A stretch of DNA of 64,000 nucleotides from Chryseobacterium takakiae (GTDB lineage: Bacteria; Bacteroidota; Bacteroidia; Flavobacteriales; Weeksellaceae): NCBI RefSeq assembly GCF_900129385.1, contig NZ_FQVO01000007.1:124001-188000 (forward strand). The letters run 5' to 3'. This document shows, piece by piece, positions 1 to 8,242 of the stretch (its first letter is position 1; each line of letters opens with the position of its first letter). The position numbers were made by a program, and so were the translations under genes. The notes beneath the pieces are model-generated. The model had not been told where the DNA came from. It saw only the letters and a program-made list of their open reading frames with translations, and searched no databases.

Positions 1-75
1 AAGTAAACCATTATTTAATATTGGGTTAACAAAAGGTTTAATTGTTTAAATTTGGTTTAAATCTTTCGTAACATA

Positions 76-131
76 TTTTCCGGCGGCAAAGCCGCCGGAA
101 AACAAAAGGCCGCGGCAATCTGCCGCGGCCT
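76..131. repeat. twin GC-rich hairpins
   Basis: There are two perfect inverted repeats back to back. At 76-102 a 12-bp stem (TTTTCCGGCGGC) has an AAA loop. At 107-131 an 11-bp stem (AGGCCGCGGCA) has a 3-base loop. Neither strand has a U-tract after the stem because the A/T ends belong to the stem itself, so these are not classical terminators, although they lie downstream of the minus-strand gene ending at 273. I see no gene in 1-272. Confidence 0.6.
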
Positions 132-272
132 CACACAAAATACACTGTGACTTCAGATATATATAGCCACATCTTATGAAAATGATTTTCGCAGTATTAG
201 TTTTTTTACCTTTAACTATTGGCTTCCAGACACAAGCCACTTAAAATTGATTCTATCCGGAAATAAGCTACC

Positions 273-1472
273 CTAAATACTATATCCGTTTTTCTTCGCC
301 AGTTCAAGAACTGAGCTTTCAATCGCTTTTCCCAAATCATCGGCATCAGCGTTTCCTCGTTTTTTCATTTCAGCATCAATATATTCCTGGCGTTTCTTTG
401 AGAGTGCTTCAATTTCTTTCTGGATTTTCTCTCTTTCAGCGGATTTTTGAGCCACCGCCTTTTTAACTTCTTCTTTACTTTTGCCTTTCAGTTCTGCCGG
501 AAGTTCAGATTCTTTTACTTCCGAAATAAAATCTTTATCTTTTTCTGCACGGTCTACAAGATCCCAATGATCATTTTTGTAAGCATTTTTTTTGGATTTG
601 GCGACAGTCCTTTCTACTGCATTGGAAGCAGACTGTACTTCCGCATTTTTATCCTGAAGCATCTGCTTGGCTTTAAATTCCGAACCGTGGCTTCCGTAAT
701 ACATGTAGGTATCATTCAGTTTTGCATTGCATTCGGAGATTCTTATGTCATAAGGCGTTTCAATATAAATAACCTTCTGGTCGCTGTCGATGTTAAAATA
801 TTTCCCTTCACCGAGCGATGCGCCGTTCTGCCAGAAAGTACGGATTCCTTCATCCCTGTTTCCACAAAAAATAGTATTGGTATAAATATTTTTTCGCTTT
901 GCATCCGAAATCACATTTTTATAGCTTATTCTTCCCTGATCAAAAGGTTCGTTTCCGGCGATATAGATCAGCTTCATGCTTTTATCATTGCTGTCCCAGT
1001 TCAGGTTCATTGAAGCATCCCGGATTACTGCGCCGCAATATTCATTGCCGCCATTGGTTCTCAGGGCAAACAGTTTTTCGGAAACCAGATCCAGATCCTG
1101 GGTAAGTGGAGTGACTTGCCGGATATAATTTTCATCACTGATGCCATCGTTTCCGTACTCATACAGTGCGATTTCCACTTGGGCTGATTTTCCGTTGTAC
1201 TTTAACGTGGTGAGTGTATTGACAATATTCCAGAGTCTTGATTTTGCCTGGTCAATCAGTCCATCCATGCTGTTGGAGGTATCCAGAAGAAGAGCCACCT
1301 GAATTTTATTTTCGCTCGCTGCAGGTGTTGTTGAAGTTTCATGGTCAACAAATCTTCTTTCAGTAGGAGGAACACGTCTGCCTTTGCTGCACATTAAGTT
1401 TTCCCCGGAATTCTGTGCACTCAGAAGAGCCAAAGTTCCTATCGTCAGTGTTAAAATTTTAAAAGTTGTCAT
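273..1472 (-). CDS. exported VWA-domain protein
   Basis: This 399-residue protein starts with a cleavable-looking signal peptide (about residues 1-19). A von Willebrand factor type A domain follows; its metal-binding DxSxS motif is at D64-S66-S68 (LLLDTSNSMDG). The VWA fold fills roughly residues 55-260. The last 120 residues are very rich in Lys and Glu and probably form a helical or coiled-coil tail. VWA proteins usually mediate metal-dependent protein contacts at the envelope; the partner is unknown. It is the second gene of a two-gene operon, 11 bp behind the SIMPL gene, and should share that promoter with its predicted LytTR sites. The domain assignment is firm, the role is not. Confidence 0.85.
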   Translation of the reverse strand: MTTFKILTLTIGTLALLSAQNSGENLMCSKGRRVPPTERRFVDHETSTTPAASENKIQVALLLDTSNSMDGLIDQAKSRLWNIVNTLTTLKYNGKSAQVEIALYEYGNDGISDENYIRQVTPLTQDLDLVSEKLFALRTNGGNEYCGAVIRDASMNLNWDSNDKSMKLIYIAGNEPFDQGRISYKNVISDAKRKNIYTNTIFCGNRDEGIRTFWQNGASLGEGKYFNIDSDQKVIYIETPYDIRISECNAKLNDTYMYYGSHGSEFKAKQMLQDKNAEVQSASNAVERTVAKSKKNAYKNDHWDLVDRAEKDKDFISEVKESELPAELKGKSKEEVKKAVAQKSAEREKIQKEIEALSKKRQEYIDAEMKKRGNADADDLGKAIESSVLELAKKNGYSI

Positions 1473-1483
1473 GATTTCTGTTT

Positions 1484-2158
1484 TTAAAGAATTTCGTATT
1501 TCGTTTTGATGCTGTATTTCAGCTTGATATTATCAATGTTTTCAAATGAATAATCAACATTGGCATCGGCAGCCTCCAGTTGAATATTCGCCGCTTTCGC
1601 TCTGAAATTGATTGGCAGTACAGTATCACTGGTATAATCTTCAATTTCCACGATTTCAAGAGGATTTCCGGTTTTTTTGCCCATACTTTCAAGCAGGTAA
1701 TCTGCTTTTTCTTTGGCTGCTTTCAGAGCATTGATTTTTACTGTTTTTCTGTAATCGGCAATTTTTGTATTCCTGATCTCGTCGATGTTGATGCTGGTAA
1801 TCCATTTTTGGTTGAGGTTTTCAAAGAGATTCCCCATATCGGTTTTTTTGGTTACTTTAAACTGAAGGCTTTTCGTAAAAACTTTGGTTTTAGAATAGAT
1901 ATTCTGATACATCGATTTGAATTTGATGTCTTCGTTTTTTACACCGTTGTTTTTCAGGATTTCAAACAGCTGTTTCTCGTTGTCGGCAAGCTGGTTTTTA
2001 TTATCTCCTTTAATGCCGATGTTAAAAAGAATCTCGTCCGGTTCTACTTCCATTTCTGCAATTCCTGTTACTTCAATAAAGTTTTTCTTTGTTTCCTGTG
2101 CGTTGATCATACTTCCGAATACAAATAATCCGATCAGTAAAAAATGTCTCAATCTCAT
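1484..2158 (-). CDS. SIMPL domain (DUF541) exported protein
   Basis: This 224-residue protein has a signal peptide ending near residue 20 (SMINAQ). The rest looks like a SIMPL/DUF541 domain: an N-terminal strand with GIAEMEVEPDEI, a central region with KITKK-like and ALKAAKEKADYLLESMGK helices, and a C-terminal beta region. SIMPL proteins are periplasmic or outer-membrane proteins with few defined roles; some relatives are linked to oxidative or envelope stress. It is the first gene of an operon with the VWA protein just downstream. Its upstream region carries a pair of TCACCAAGT repeats also found at the divergent VWA/kinase promoter. The family call is good; no reaction can be assigned. Confidence 0.85.
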   Translation of the reverse strand: MRLRHFLLIGLFVFGSMINAQETKKNFIEVTGIAEMEVEPDEILFNIGIKGDNKNQLADNEKQLFEILKNNGVKNEDIKFKSMYQNIYSKTKVFTKSLQFKVTKKTDMGNLFENLNQKWITSINIDEIRNTKIADYRKTVKINALKAAKEKADYLLESMGKKTGNPLEIVEIEDYTSDTVLPINFRAKAANIQLEAADANVDYSFENIDNIKLKYSIKTKYEIL

Positions 2159-2190
2159 AATTTCCTGTTTTTAATTTTAAATTTCTACAG

Positions 2191-2255
2191 TAAAATTACA
2201 CAGGATAACAACCGGAAATCTGCAGACTTGGTGAAGTGAAGGTTTGACTTGGTGA
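2191..2255 (-). promoter_or_regulatory. predicted LytTR-type direct repeats and promoter of SIMPL-VWA operon
   Basis: On the minus strand two 9-mers TCACCAAGT lie exactly 12 bp apart (plus-strand positions 2226-2234 and 2247-2255), a 21-bp period. A possible -7 box TAATTTTA (2198-2191) follows 27 bp further on; it matches TAnnTTTG except for the last base. The same layout occurs upstream of the VWA gene at 2889. Paired 9-bp repeats with a 12-13 bp gap are the known pattern for LytTR regulators such as AgrA and BtsR/YehT. That the regulator encoded at 6183 binds here is inference. Confidence 0.6.
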
Positions 2256-2291
2256 GTTGAGGAAAATTGGTTACAATAAATGGCTGCCACC

Positions 2292-2388
2292 CTAGCCCCG
2301 ATTGAAACGACATCCTTTTTGGTTGCGGCTGGAGCGTAGCGGAAGCCGTAACCAAAAAGATACAGTGGAAAGCGGGATTAAGCTTCAA
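2292..2388. repeat. dispersed structured intergenic repeat, copy A
   Basis: This non-coding element begins TAGCCCCGAT and ends near AAAGCGGGATTAAGCTTC. Its core is a 16-bp stem (2315-2330 with 2344-2359, one G/T position) starting CTTTTTGG and closing CCAAAAAG. Copies of the same plan occur at 6924 (inverted) and 37003. From memory, similar elements are frequent between genes in Flavobacteriia. Their function is not known to me. Confidence 0.6.
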
Positions 2389-2413
2389 ATAAAAACAGTC
2401 CTGAGAAGAACTG

Positions 2414-2767
2414 CTATTTGTTAGTCAAAATAATTGATTTTCCATTTCGGGTAACGAGTTTTTTTACCTCAGGAAAAAGTTTGGTGCGGATAATGAGCTC
2501 ATCATTATTTTCTGAAATGGTATAGGTTTCGGAAGTTGCAAGGGCATCGTCAATATCATGTTCAAAAAGTTTGGTAGAACCGGACTGATCCACCGAGTAA
2601 AAATCTACTTTGTAATCATGAAGTCCGGTCTGGTAAAATTTGTAGACAATTTTTTCATTGAGATCACTGGAAATGATCTTGGTTTCAATAAAATTGTCTT
2701 GTTCAAGAAACGAACAGCTCTGCAGGAATAATACAGGCAAAAGAAAAAAGTAAAGCTGTTTTTTCAT
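2414..2767 (-). CDS. small putative lipoprotein
   Basis: The start at 2767 gives 117 residues beginning MKKQLYFFLLPVLF, and it places a lipobox (LFLQSC) correctly after the hydrophobic stretch. An upstream in-frame ATG at 2788 would add seven residues before the Lys pair and is less likely. The mature part is about 100 residues, probably beta-rich, with no motif I recognise. It lies alone between the SIMPL-VWA operon and the second VWA gene, on the same strand. It is probably anchored in the inner or outer membrane. No function is proposed. Confidence 0.65.
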   Translation of the reverse strand: MKKQLYFFLLPVLFLQSCSFLEQDNFIETKIISSDLNEKIVYKFYQTGLHDYKVDFYSVDQSGSTKLFEHDIDDALATSETYTISENNDELIIRTKLFPEVKKLVTRNGKSIILTNK

Positions 2768-2888
2768 AGTTATGTTTGGTTTTAACAAATGTATGCAATG
2801 CTAAATGGTTGACTGTTAACGGAATTTCAATTTTCATATTACCATTTTTTCATATAAACTTTACTAGAAATGGAAATTGCATGAAGAT

Positions 2889-4274
2889 TTACTCATAAGA
2901 ATTTGTATGCAGCCTTGGTGAATATTGTAAGGCAATATCATAAATTCTCCTCAAGTCTTCGTCTTTTTTATTGCAGAATGACTGATAATAATTGATGATG
3001 TTTTGCATGGATTTTTTGGTATTCCCAATATTGGTTTGCGAAAAATATTTTGCTGCTTTTTTGAGTTCCGTAGCCATTTTGGCAATCTGAAAATTTTTCT
3101 TTAATTCCTGTTGCGTTGTTTCCGTCATTGCATCATATCCTTTTTTTGAAGAAACTTTTTTTATTTCATCATTCTTTTCATAGACCAAAGAAGCTGTGAT
3201 TGAAGAATTTTCCCGTTCGTTTTTTTCAACTTCCATCAGGAAAATCTGGGTTTGTCCGCAATCCAGGTTTTCAAGTTCTACTTCAATCTCATGATTGGAA
3301 ATATACTTAGGCTGGTATCCGTAAAATTTATTGATTCTCATGCCTTCAGGAAGGTTGATGGTAAGTTTCGGCTTTTTTCCAATGTTGTATAAAAGGCTTT
3401 CCAACTCATCTTTAAATGTCTTTTGAATATCTTTCTCAGCATCTCCTATAAAATAATTGGAGCCTCTTCCAGACGTTGCAATTTGCCGTAGTAAATAGAA
3501 ATCCAGTTGCTGCCCAACTCCAATGGTACTGATGTCAATTCCTTTATCGTTATATTCTTTTGATTGTTTCAAAATGGTCTCAGGATCCGTAATTCCGGAG
3601 TTTGTCATTCCGTCGGTAAGAAGAATTACTTTACTGTTGTAATCTTTGGTATTGTGTTTTTGTGCTTCCGAATAGCCCATCATCATCCCCGAATGAATAT
3701 TCGTAGAGCCTGACGGATAAATACTTTCAATAATTGAATCTAAATTTCCTGCAACCTCTTTTATTTTGGACGACTTTAAAACCAGATTGGCGGTATCATC
3801 AAATTTGACAATTGAAATGATATCTTCGGGTTTCAAGCCTTTTACAAAAACTTTAAGTGCCGTTTTTACTTTTTCCAATTTTCCGCCGCCCATAGATCCG
3901 CTATTGTCGATAACCAGAGAAACATTTACGTTGTTTGAATGCTGCCTGTCTGAAACATTCTGCGTTGCGAGCCCGATTTGAACTAAAAAATTGTCGTCCG
4001 AACGAAGAACTGTATTGTCATAATCAATACTTAATGCCACTTCATTTTTCTTTGGAATTTTAATCTGATGTTTGTGATAATTCATAAAATCTTCTACAAT
4101 GATGGTGTTTTCATTAAGAAATCCATGCTCATTTGCACTCGAAAGTCCGTTGCTCACTGTATGCGAAACAGAGCCTGAAGAAACTCCGTACTGCGCTTTT
4201 GAGATATTGAAAATGAATGTAGAAGAGAAAAGGTAAATGAATGTGCTTTTGTTTAAAACAGATAAATTTTTCAT
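2889..4274 (-). CDS. exported VWA-domain protein (YfbK-like)
   Basis: The start at 4274 gives 461 residues with a signal peptide ending near KAQ (about residue 28); an earlier ATG at 4301 would add nine residues. Near residues 61-65 is EDFMNYH, followed by a VWA domain with DxSxS at D123-S125-S127 (VIDNSGSMGGG) and a later STNIHSGMM segment holding the MIDAS threonine. The C-terminal 170 residues continue the YfbK-like arrangement. The role of such proteins is unclear, although they are often surface-exposed. The gene is divergent from the sensor kinase at 4405. Its promoter region has a good -7 box TAAGTTTG (4306-4299) and the paired LytTR-type repeats. Confidence 0.85.
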   Translation of the reverse strand: MKNLSVLNKSTFIYLFSSTFIFNISKAQYGVSSGSVSHTVSNGLSSANEHGFLNENTIIVEDFMNYHKHQIKIPKKNEVALSIDYDNTVLRSDDNFLVQIGLATQNVSDRQHSNNVNVSLVIDNSGSMGGGKLEKVKTALKVFVKGLKPEDIISIVKFDDTANLVLKSSKIKEVAGNLDSIIESIYPSGSTNIHSGMMMGYSEAQKHNTKDYNSKVILLTDGMTNSGITDPETILKQSKEYNDKGIDISTIGVGQQLDFYLLRQIATSGRGSNYFIGDAEKDIQKTFKDELESLLYNIGKKPKLTINLPEGMRINKFYGYQPKYISNHEIEVELENLDCGQTQIFLMEVEKNERENSSITASLVYEKNDEIKKVSSKKGYDAMTETTQQELKKNFQIAKMATELKKAAKYFSQTNIGNTKKSMQNIINYYQSFCNKKDEDLRRIYDIALQYSPRLHTNSYE

Positions 4275-4298
4275 GATAATTAAATTTGAATTATGCTG

Positions 4299-4364
4299 CA
4301 AACTTAATCCTGTAAAGTCAGCAGAAAATACTCAACTTGGTAAATGCCGCATTTCACTTGGTGA
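4299..4364. promoter_or_regulatory. shared LytTR-type direct repeats with VWA promoter
   Basis: Reading toward the VWA gene, TCACCAAGT (4364-4356), 12 bp, then TTACCAAGT (4343-4335) form a direct repeat with an exact 21-bp period. A -7 box TAAGTTTG (4306-4299) follows 28 bp beyond the proximal repeat, then a leader of about 20 bp to the ATG at 4274. In the other direction the distal repeat ends 7 bp before the -33 TTG of the kinase operon. The site could therefore control both genes, including autoregulation of the two-component system. Confidence 0.65.
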
Positions 4365-4371
4365 ATAGTTT

Positions 4372-4400
4372 TTGCAGGATTATATATATGTATATCTTTG
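4372..4400 (+). promoter_or_regulatory. promoter of the kinase-regulator operon
   Basis: TTG at 4372-4374, an 18-bp spacer and TATCTTTG at 4393-4400 match the Bacteroidetes consensus TTG / TAnnTTTG. Only 4 bp separate the -7 box from the ATG at 4405, so the transcript may be leaderless or have a leader of a few bases. Confidence 0.6.
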
Positions 4401-4404
4401 TTTT

Positions 4405-6186
4405 ATGAAAATGGTAAGGATTTTTGTGCTTTTCTTAGTAATGACTTTTGGGACTGTCGCGTATTCCCAGAGCAAGGTTGTGGAAGAAGTTCAGGTACAG
4501 AGCAAAAAGCTGAAGAAAGCTGTCGATAAAAAAGATGAATCGGCACAGGCAGATTCTTACTACAATATCGGAGAGACTTTTTTCAATGACGGAAACTTCA
4601 GGAAAAGCGAAGAATATTATATTAAAGCTAAAAATATCTATGAAAAGCTCAACGACAAACCGAATATTGAAAAAGCCAGCCGGAAATTAGCACAATCCCA
4701 GGAAAAGCAGAATAAAATCACTCCGGCAATCAGCAACTACAGCCGGGCTGCAGAAGTTGCGCCCTCGAAAAGCCGTGCGCTGAATACCAATGATGTCACC
4801 AGGCTTTCCGTTAATTCTCCCGAAGCAAAGGAAGAGGCAATTCAAAACAATATTCAGCTCAATGAAAAAGATAATGATAAAGGAGATCTTGCAGCAAGCT
4901 ACAGCCAGATGGCAGATGTCAACATTCAGCAGAATGATATTCCGAAAGCGGAAGCAAATCTGAAAAATGCTTATAAAATTTCTAAAAAAGAAGCACCGCA
5001 GCAGGCATTGGAAATCAATCAGAAATTAACGGATTTTTATGTTGAAAACAAAAATTACGATAAAGCGATTGAAGCCAAAAAGACCATTTTAAAAGAAGAT
5101 TTTGTTAAAGAAAATTCTAAAAAGGAAGTGGAGCAGATTCAGGAGCTGGCAGACATTTATATCAAGAAAGATGATGTAGGAGAAGCAATCAGTTTATTAA
5201 AAAAATCGTACGGAATCGCTTTGGAAAAAGGACATACGCTTGAGGCACAGAAAAGTGTAAAAAAACTCGACAGCCTCTACAATGTTTCCGAAAATACAGA
5301 TGCTTCGGTGCAGCTTTACCGCGATTTTTTAGGAAAACTCCCGGATCTGGTGGCAAAAGATAAAAGCCTGGTTGACGAAAAAATACTGGAAGATACCGAA
5401 CAGCGAATTTCCCAGCTGGAAAAAGAGAAACAGCTTAAGGATGAGCTTATCCGCAAGAAAAATGTATTCAATTACAGTTTAATCGGAGCTTTGGTGGTTT
5501 TAATTGCACTTATCATCTTTATTTTCAGAACGCTGAAAAAAGTACAGGTGAAGAACAAGAAAATTGCACTGCAGTCGCTGCGCCGTGAGATGAATCCGCA
5601 CTTTATTTTCAATAGCTTAAATTCGGTTAATCATTTCATCGCAACCAATAACGAACTGGAAGCCAATCAATATTTAACCAAATTCTCAAAGCTGATGCGC
5701 GGCGTGATGGAAAACTCCACCGAAGATTTTATCCCGTTTCAGCAGGAGCTGGATCTGCTGCAGAATTATCTTGCGCTGGAAAAAACGCGTTTCGCAGATA
5801 AATTCGATTACGAAATTGAAGTGGATGAAAGCCTCAATACCCAAAGCCTGAAAGTTCCCGGAATGCTGGTGCAGCCGTTCCTTGAAAATGCTATCTGGCA
5901 CGGACTTCGGTACAGAACAACGAAAGGTTTTTTAAAATTACATTTTGAAAAAGAAAATCAATATTTGAAAATTACTGTTGAAGACAACGGCATCGGGATC
6001 GAAGAAAGCAAAAAACAGAAAACGGAACATCAGAAAGCAAGAAAAGGTCGCGGAATGAAGAATACGCTGGAAAGAATCGCTCTGCTGAACGATCTTTACC
6101 ATCAGGAAATTCAATGCAACATTACAGATAAGCAAAATGAACAGGGTGTTTTTGTGGAAATCAGATATAAATTGGTGAACAAATGA
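4405..6186 (+). CDS. TPR-containing LytS/YehU-type sensor histidine kinase
   Basis: This 593-residue protein has an N-terminal signal sequence (about 1-21), then roughly 300 residues of TPR-like helical repeats that should lie in the periplasm. One transmembrane segment follows near residues 357-375. The kinase part is the His_kinase/LytS family: the phosphoacceptor is H399 in MNPHFIFNSLNS, the N-box is near E494-N495 (PFLENAIWHGL) and the G-box is at about 525 (VEDNGIGI). It phosphorylates a response regulator, almost certainly the next gene, which overlaps its stop codon. The start at 4405 is preferred over 4372 because it places the signal peptide at the N-terminus. The ligand sensed is unknown; TPR repeats suggest a protein or peptide partner. 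Confidence 0.9.
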   Translation: MKMVRIFVLFLVMTFGTVAYSQSKVVEEVQVQSKKLKKAVDKKDESAQADSYYNIGETFFNDGNFRKSEEYYIKAKNIYEKLNDKPNIEKASRKLAQSQEKQNKITPAISNYSRAAEVAPSKSRALNTNDVTRLSVNSPEAKEEAIQNNIQLNEKDNDKGDLAASYSQMADVNIQQNDIPKAEANLKNAYKISKKEAPQQALEINQKLTDFYVENKNYDKAIEAKKTILKEDFVKENSKKEVEQIQELADIYIKKDDVGEAISLLKKSYGIALEKGHTLEAQKSVKKLDSLYNVSENTDASVQLYRDFLGKLPDLVAKDKSLVDEKILEDTEQRISQLEKEKQLKDELIRKKNVFNYSLIGALVVLIALIIFIFRTLKKVQVKNKKIALQSLRREMNPHFIFNSLNSVNHFIATNNELEANQYLTKFSKLMRGVMENSTEDFIPFQQELDLLQNYLALEKTRFADKFDYEIEVDESLNTQSLKVPGMLVQPFLENAIWHGLRYRTTKGFLKLHFEKENQYLKITVEDNGIGIEESKKQKTEHQKARKGRGMKNTLERIALLNDLYHQEIQCNITDKQNEQGVFVEIRYKLVNK

Positions 6187-6917
6187 AAATAAAAGCCGTC
6201 ATCGTAGACGATGAAATGATCGCAAGAGAAGTTTTGAGGAATTACCTCAACAAATATTGTCCGCAGGTAGAGATTTTGGGCGAGGCGGAGAATATTAAGG
6301 AAGCTGTTCCGCTGATTACCGAAAAGCAGCCGCAACTGGTTTTCCTGGATGTGGAAATGCCTTTCGGGAATGCCTTTGATGTATTGGAAGCAACGAAGGA
6401 AATTTCATACGAAACAATTTTTATTACCGCTTTTTCACAATATTCGCTTCAGGCCCTCAACAAATCGGCGAGTTATTATATTTTAAAGCCGATCGACATT
6501 CAGGAACTGATTCTGGCAGTCAATAAAGTCGCGGAAAGCATTGAGAAAAAAGAAGATTTCAACCGCAATAAAATTCTCCTCGAAAACTTAAAGTTAAAAC
6601 CCGAAAAACAACAGCTGATTCTCCCGACGTTACAGGGATTTGATGTGGTAAAAACGGAAGACATCGTACGGCTTCAGGCAGACGGAAATTTCACGCAGGT
6701 ATTTCTAACGGACGGTTCCAAAAAAATGGTATGCCGGTTTTTGAAACATTTCGACGATCTGCTGGAACATCCTTTTGTGAGGGTGCACCGTTCCCATATC
6801 ATCAATGTCAATTTCGTGAAATCTTACCACAAAAGCGGTACAGCAACCCTTTCCGACAATACCGAAATTGAAATTTCCGGAAGTTTTAAAGATCATTTCC
6901 TGAAAGTTTTTTCTTAA
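6183..6917 (+). CDS. LytTR-family response regulator
   Basis: This 244-residue cytoplasmic regulator has an N-terminal receiver domain (about 1-120) with acidic pocket VDDE near residues 8-11, phosphoacceptor D56 (VFLDVEMP) and the conserved Lys in YILKPI. A LytTR DNA-binding domain fills about residues 140-244, including VRVHRSHIINV and a C-terminal KDHFLKV. LytTR domains bind 9-bp direct repeats about 21 bp apart, exactly the pattern upstream of its own operon and of the SIMPL gene. Its ATG overlaps the kinase stop by 4 bp, so the two are translationally coupled. The family call is certain; the regulon is inferred from the repeats. Confidence 0.93.
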   Translation: MKIKAVIVDDEMIAREVLRNYLNKYCPQVEILGEAENIKEAVPLITEKQPQLVFLDVEMPFGNAFDVLEATKEISYETIFITAFSQYSLQALNKSASYYILKPIDIQELILAVNKVAESIEKKEDFNRNKILLENLKLKPEKQQLILPTLQGFDVVKTEDIVRLQADGNFTQVFLTDGSKKMVCRFLKHFDDLLEHPFVRVHRSHIINVNFVKSYHKSGTATLSDNTEIEISGSFKDHFLKVFS

Positions 6918-6923
6918 TTTTTT

Positions 6924-6994
6924 GGGCAGCTTTTTCCGCCTTCCGCTCCCGCTTTTTTGTTTCACAAAAAGAGCTCCGCTCAAGTCGGGCTGCA
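6924..6994. repeat. dispersed structured intergenic repeat, copy C (inverted)
   Basis: Read on the minus strand, this stretch goes from GCAGCCCGAC through CTTTTTGTGAAACAAAAAAG to GGCGGAAAAAGCTGCC. That is the same order of blocks as the elements at 2292 and 37003. It begins right after the response-regulator stop codon, and its hairpin could end that transcript. No gene is visible between 6918 and 7636. Confidence 0.5.
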
Positions 6995-7254
6995 ACAATC
7001 TAAGTCACAAGTACAATTTCCGGGAGTTTTTTTACAAGTGAATTATAATAAATCTTTGTCTTTCTTTATTAAAATGAAATGCCATTGTTTATCTTAAAAA
7101 AAATAAGAATTTATTATAAAAAAATGTCTCTCTTAGCGATAAAAAACCGCAAGGTTATACAAAGAATTATAAAAAAATATTGATTTATAAAGCTAAACAG
7201 AGCCGTTTCACTTATTTTAGAAAAACAATAATTCAAAATGCACAATGGGTGTTG

Positions 7255-7452
7255 TTTAAAGTAAAGTTAGAAAACTCTATAGAGTTTATCTGTGTAGAAG
7301 TTATATTCGCAATAAGCTCGGCGTTCCGTAGGAACGCTATCTTTAGAATATTGTCGCATTACAGATACCAATCCTACGGATTGATTGATGGGTTTATTCT
7401 TATTTCTACACAGATTCTGCTCCTAAAGGAGCAAACTCTTTTTTACTTTAAT
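7255..7452. repeat. nested inverted-repeat element (MITE-like)
   Basis: Several palindromes are nested. The outer pair is AAAGTAAA (7258-7265) with TTTACTTT (7442-7449). The middle pair is ATCTGTGTAGAA (7288-7299) with its exact complement at 7404-7415. Inside are local hairpins GCGTTCC/GGAACGC (7321-7337), AATCC/GGATT (7370-7382) and TGCTCCT/AGGAGCA (7418-7433). A 94-codon reading frame crosses all of these and is not a credible gene. The rest of 7000-7636 is AT-rich with nothing recognisable. Confidence 0.55.
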
Positions 7453-7636
7453 CAATTTAATTAAAAGCTTTCAAAAAGTAAACATTCCTTTGTTTTTCCT
7501 TGATAAAATAATTTGGTTTCGAAAATCAGTAATTTAATATATTTCTTATCGCGAATTCACGGTAAAATACAAAGTCAGCCAATAAATTTTCAGGCATTAT
7601 TTTTGAAGAATTCAGGATACCACAAAAAATTCTATT

Positions 7637-8176
7637 ATGAAGACTTTTCAGAAAATTGCCATCCCTGTTTCTCTGGGTGTTTTAGGACTTCTTATTTTAA
7701 ATTCATGTTCGGTAGGAATTCCCAAAGGTGCCACCGCAGTTCAGAATTTCAACGCCGACAGATATCTCGGAACCTGGTATGAAATGGCCCGCTTCGATTA
7801 TAAATTCGAGAAAGATATGGATAATGTTACCGCAACTTATTCCAAAAATCCAGACGGAACCATTAAAGTGGACAATAAAGGCTACAATTATGTAAAAAAA
7901 GAATGGAAACAGTCTGTAGGAGAGGCTCGGTTCGTCAATAAAGAAACAGAAGCACGTCTGAAAGTCTCTTTCTTTAAACCCATCTGGTCCGGCTATAACG
8001 TGGTGGATATTGATGATAATTACCAATATGCCTTAGTGATGGGAAATAATTTAAAATACCTCTGGATTCTTTCCCGTACCAAAGAACTTCCGGAAAGCAT
8101 CAGGCAGCGATTCCTGGAAAAAGCTAAAAGGGTAGGGTATAATACCGATGAACTAATCTGGGTTAAGCACAATTAA
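7637..8176 (+). CDS. blc: lipocalin family lipoprotein (Blc-like)
   Basis: This 179-residue protein has a lipoprotein signal (lipobox LILNSC, Cys near residue 24). A bacterial lipocalin barrel follows, with the hallmark GTWYEMARFDY motif near residues 46-56, the YNYVKKEWK strand and a late IWILSRTKELP segment typical of Blc. Blc is an outer-membrane lipoprotein that binds fatty acids or lysophospholipids under envelope stress. The size matches the family (about 170-180). It is transcribed alone: structured repeats precede it and a strong terminator follows. Family identity is good; a specific ligand cannot be read from the sequence. Confidence 0.9.
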   Translation: MKTFQKIAIPVSLGVLGLLILNSCSVGIPKGATAVQNFNADRYLGTWYEMARFDYKFEKDMDNVTATYSKNPDGTIKVDNKGYNYVKKEWKQSVGEARFVNKETEARLKVSFFKPIWSGYNVVDIDDNYQYALVMGNNLKYLWILSRTKELPESIRQRFLEKAKRVGYNTDELIWVKHN

Positions 8177-8198
8177 TTATGATAAACTTTAAGATATA

Positions 8199-8235
8199 AA
8201 CCTCACAGGTTTTTAAAACCTGTGAGGTTTTTTAA
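8199..8235. terminator. bidirectional intrinsic terminator
   Basis: A 15-bp perfect stem (AACCTCACAGGTTTT, 8199-8213 with 8215-8229) is followed by T-runs on both strands. It lies between the convergent lipocalin gene and the gene ending at 8243 and should serve both. Confidence 0.85.
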
Positions 8236-8242
8236 TTTTTAA

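Noticed and set aside
46..240. 64-codon minus-strand reading frame
   Set aside because: It runs straight through the two hairpins at 76-131 and has no recognisable protein features.
2185..2388. 67-codon minus-strand reading frame
   Set aside because: It is antisense to structured repeat copy A and crosses the predicted LytTR repeats; not a credible protein.
7180..7464. 94-codon plus-strand reading frame
   Set aside because: Its sequence is the palindromic element at 7255-7452 plus AT-rich flank; composition is unlike a protein.
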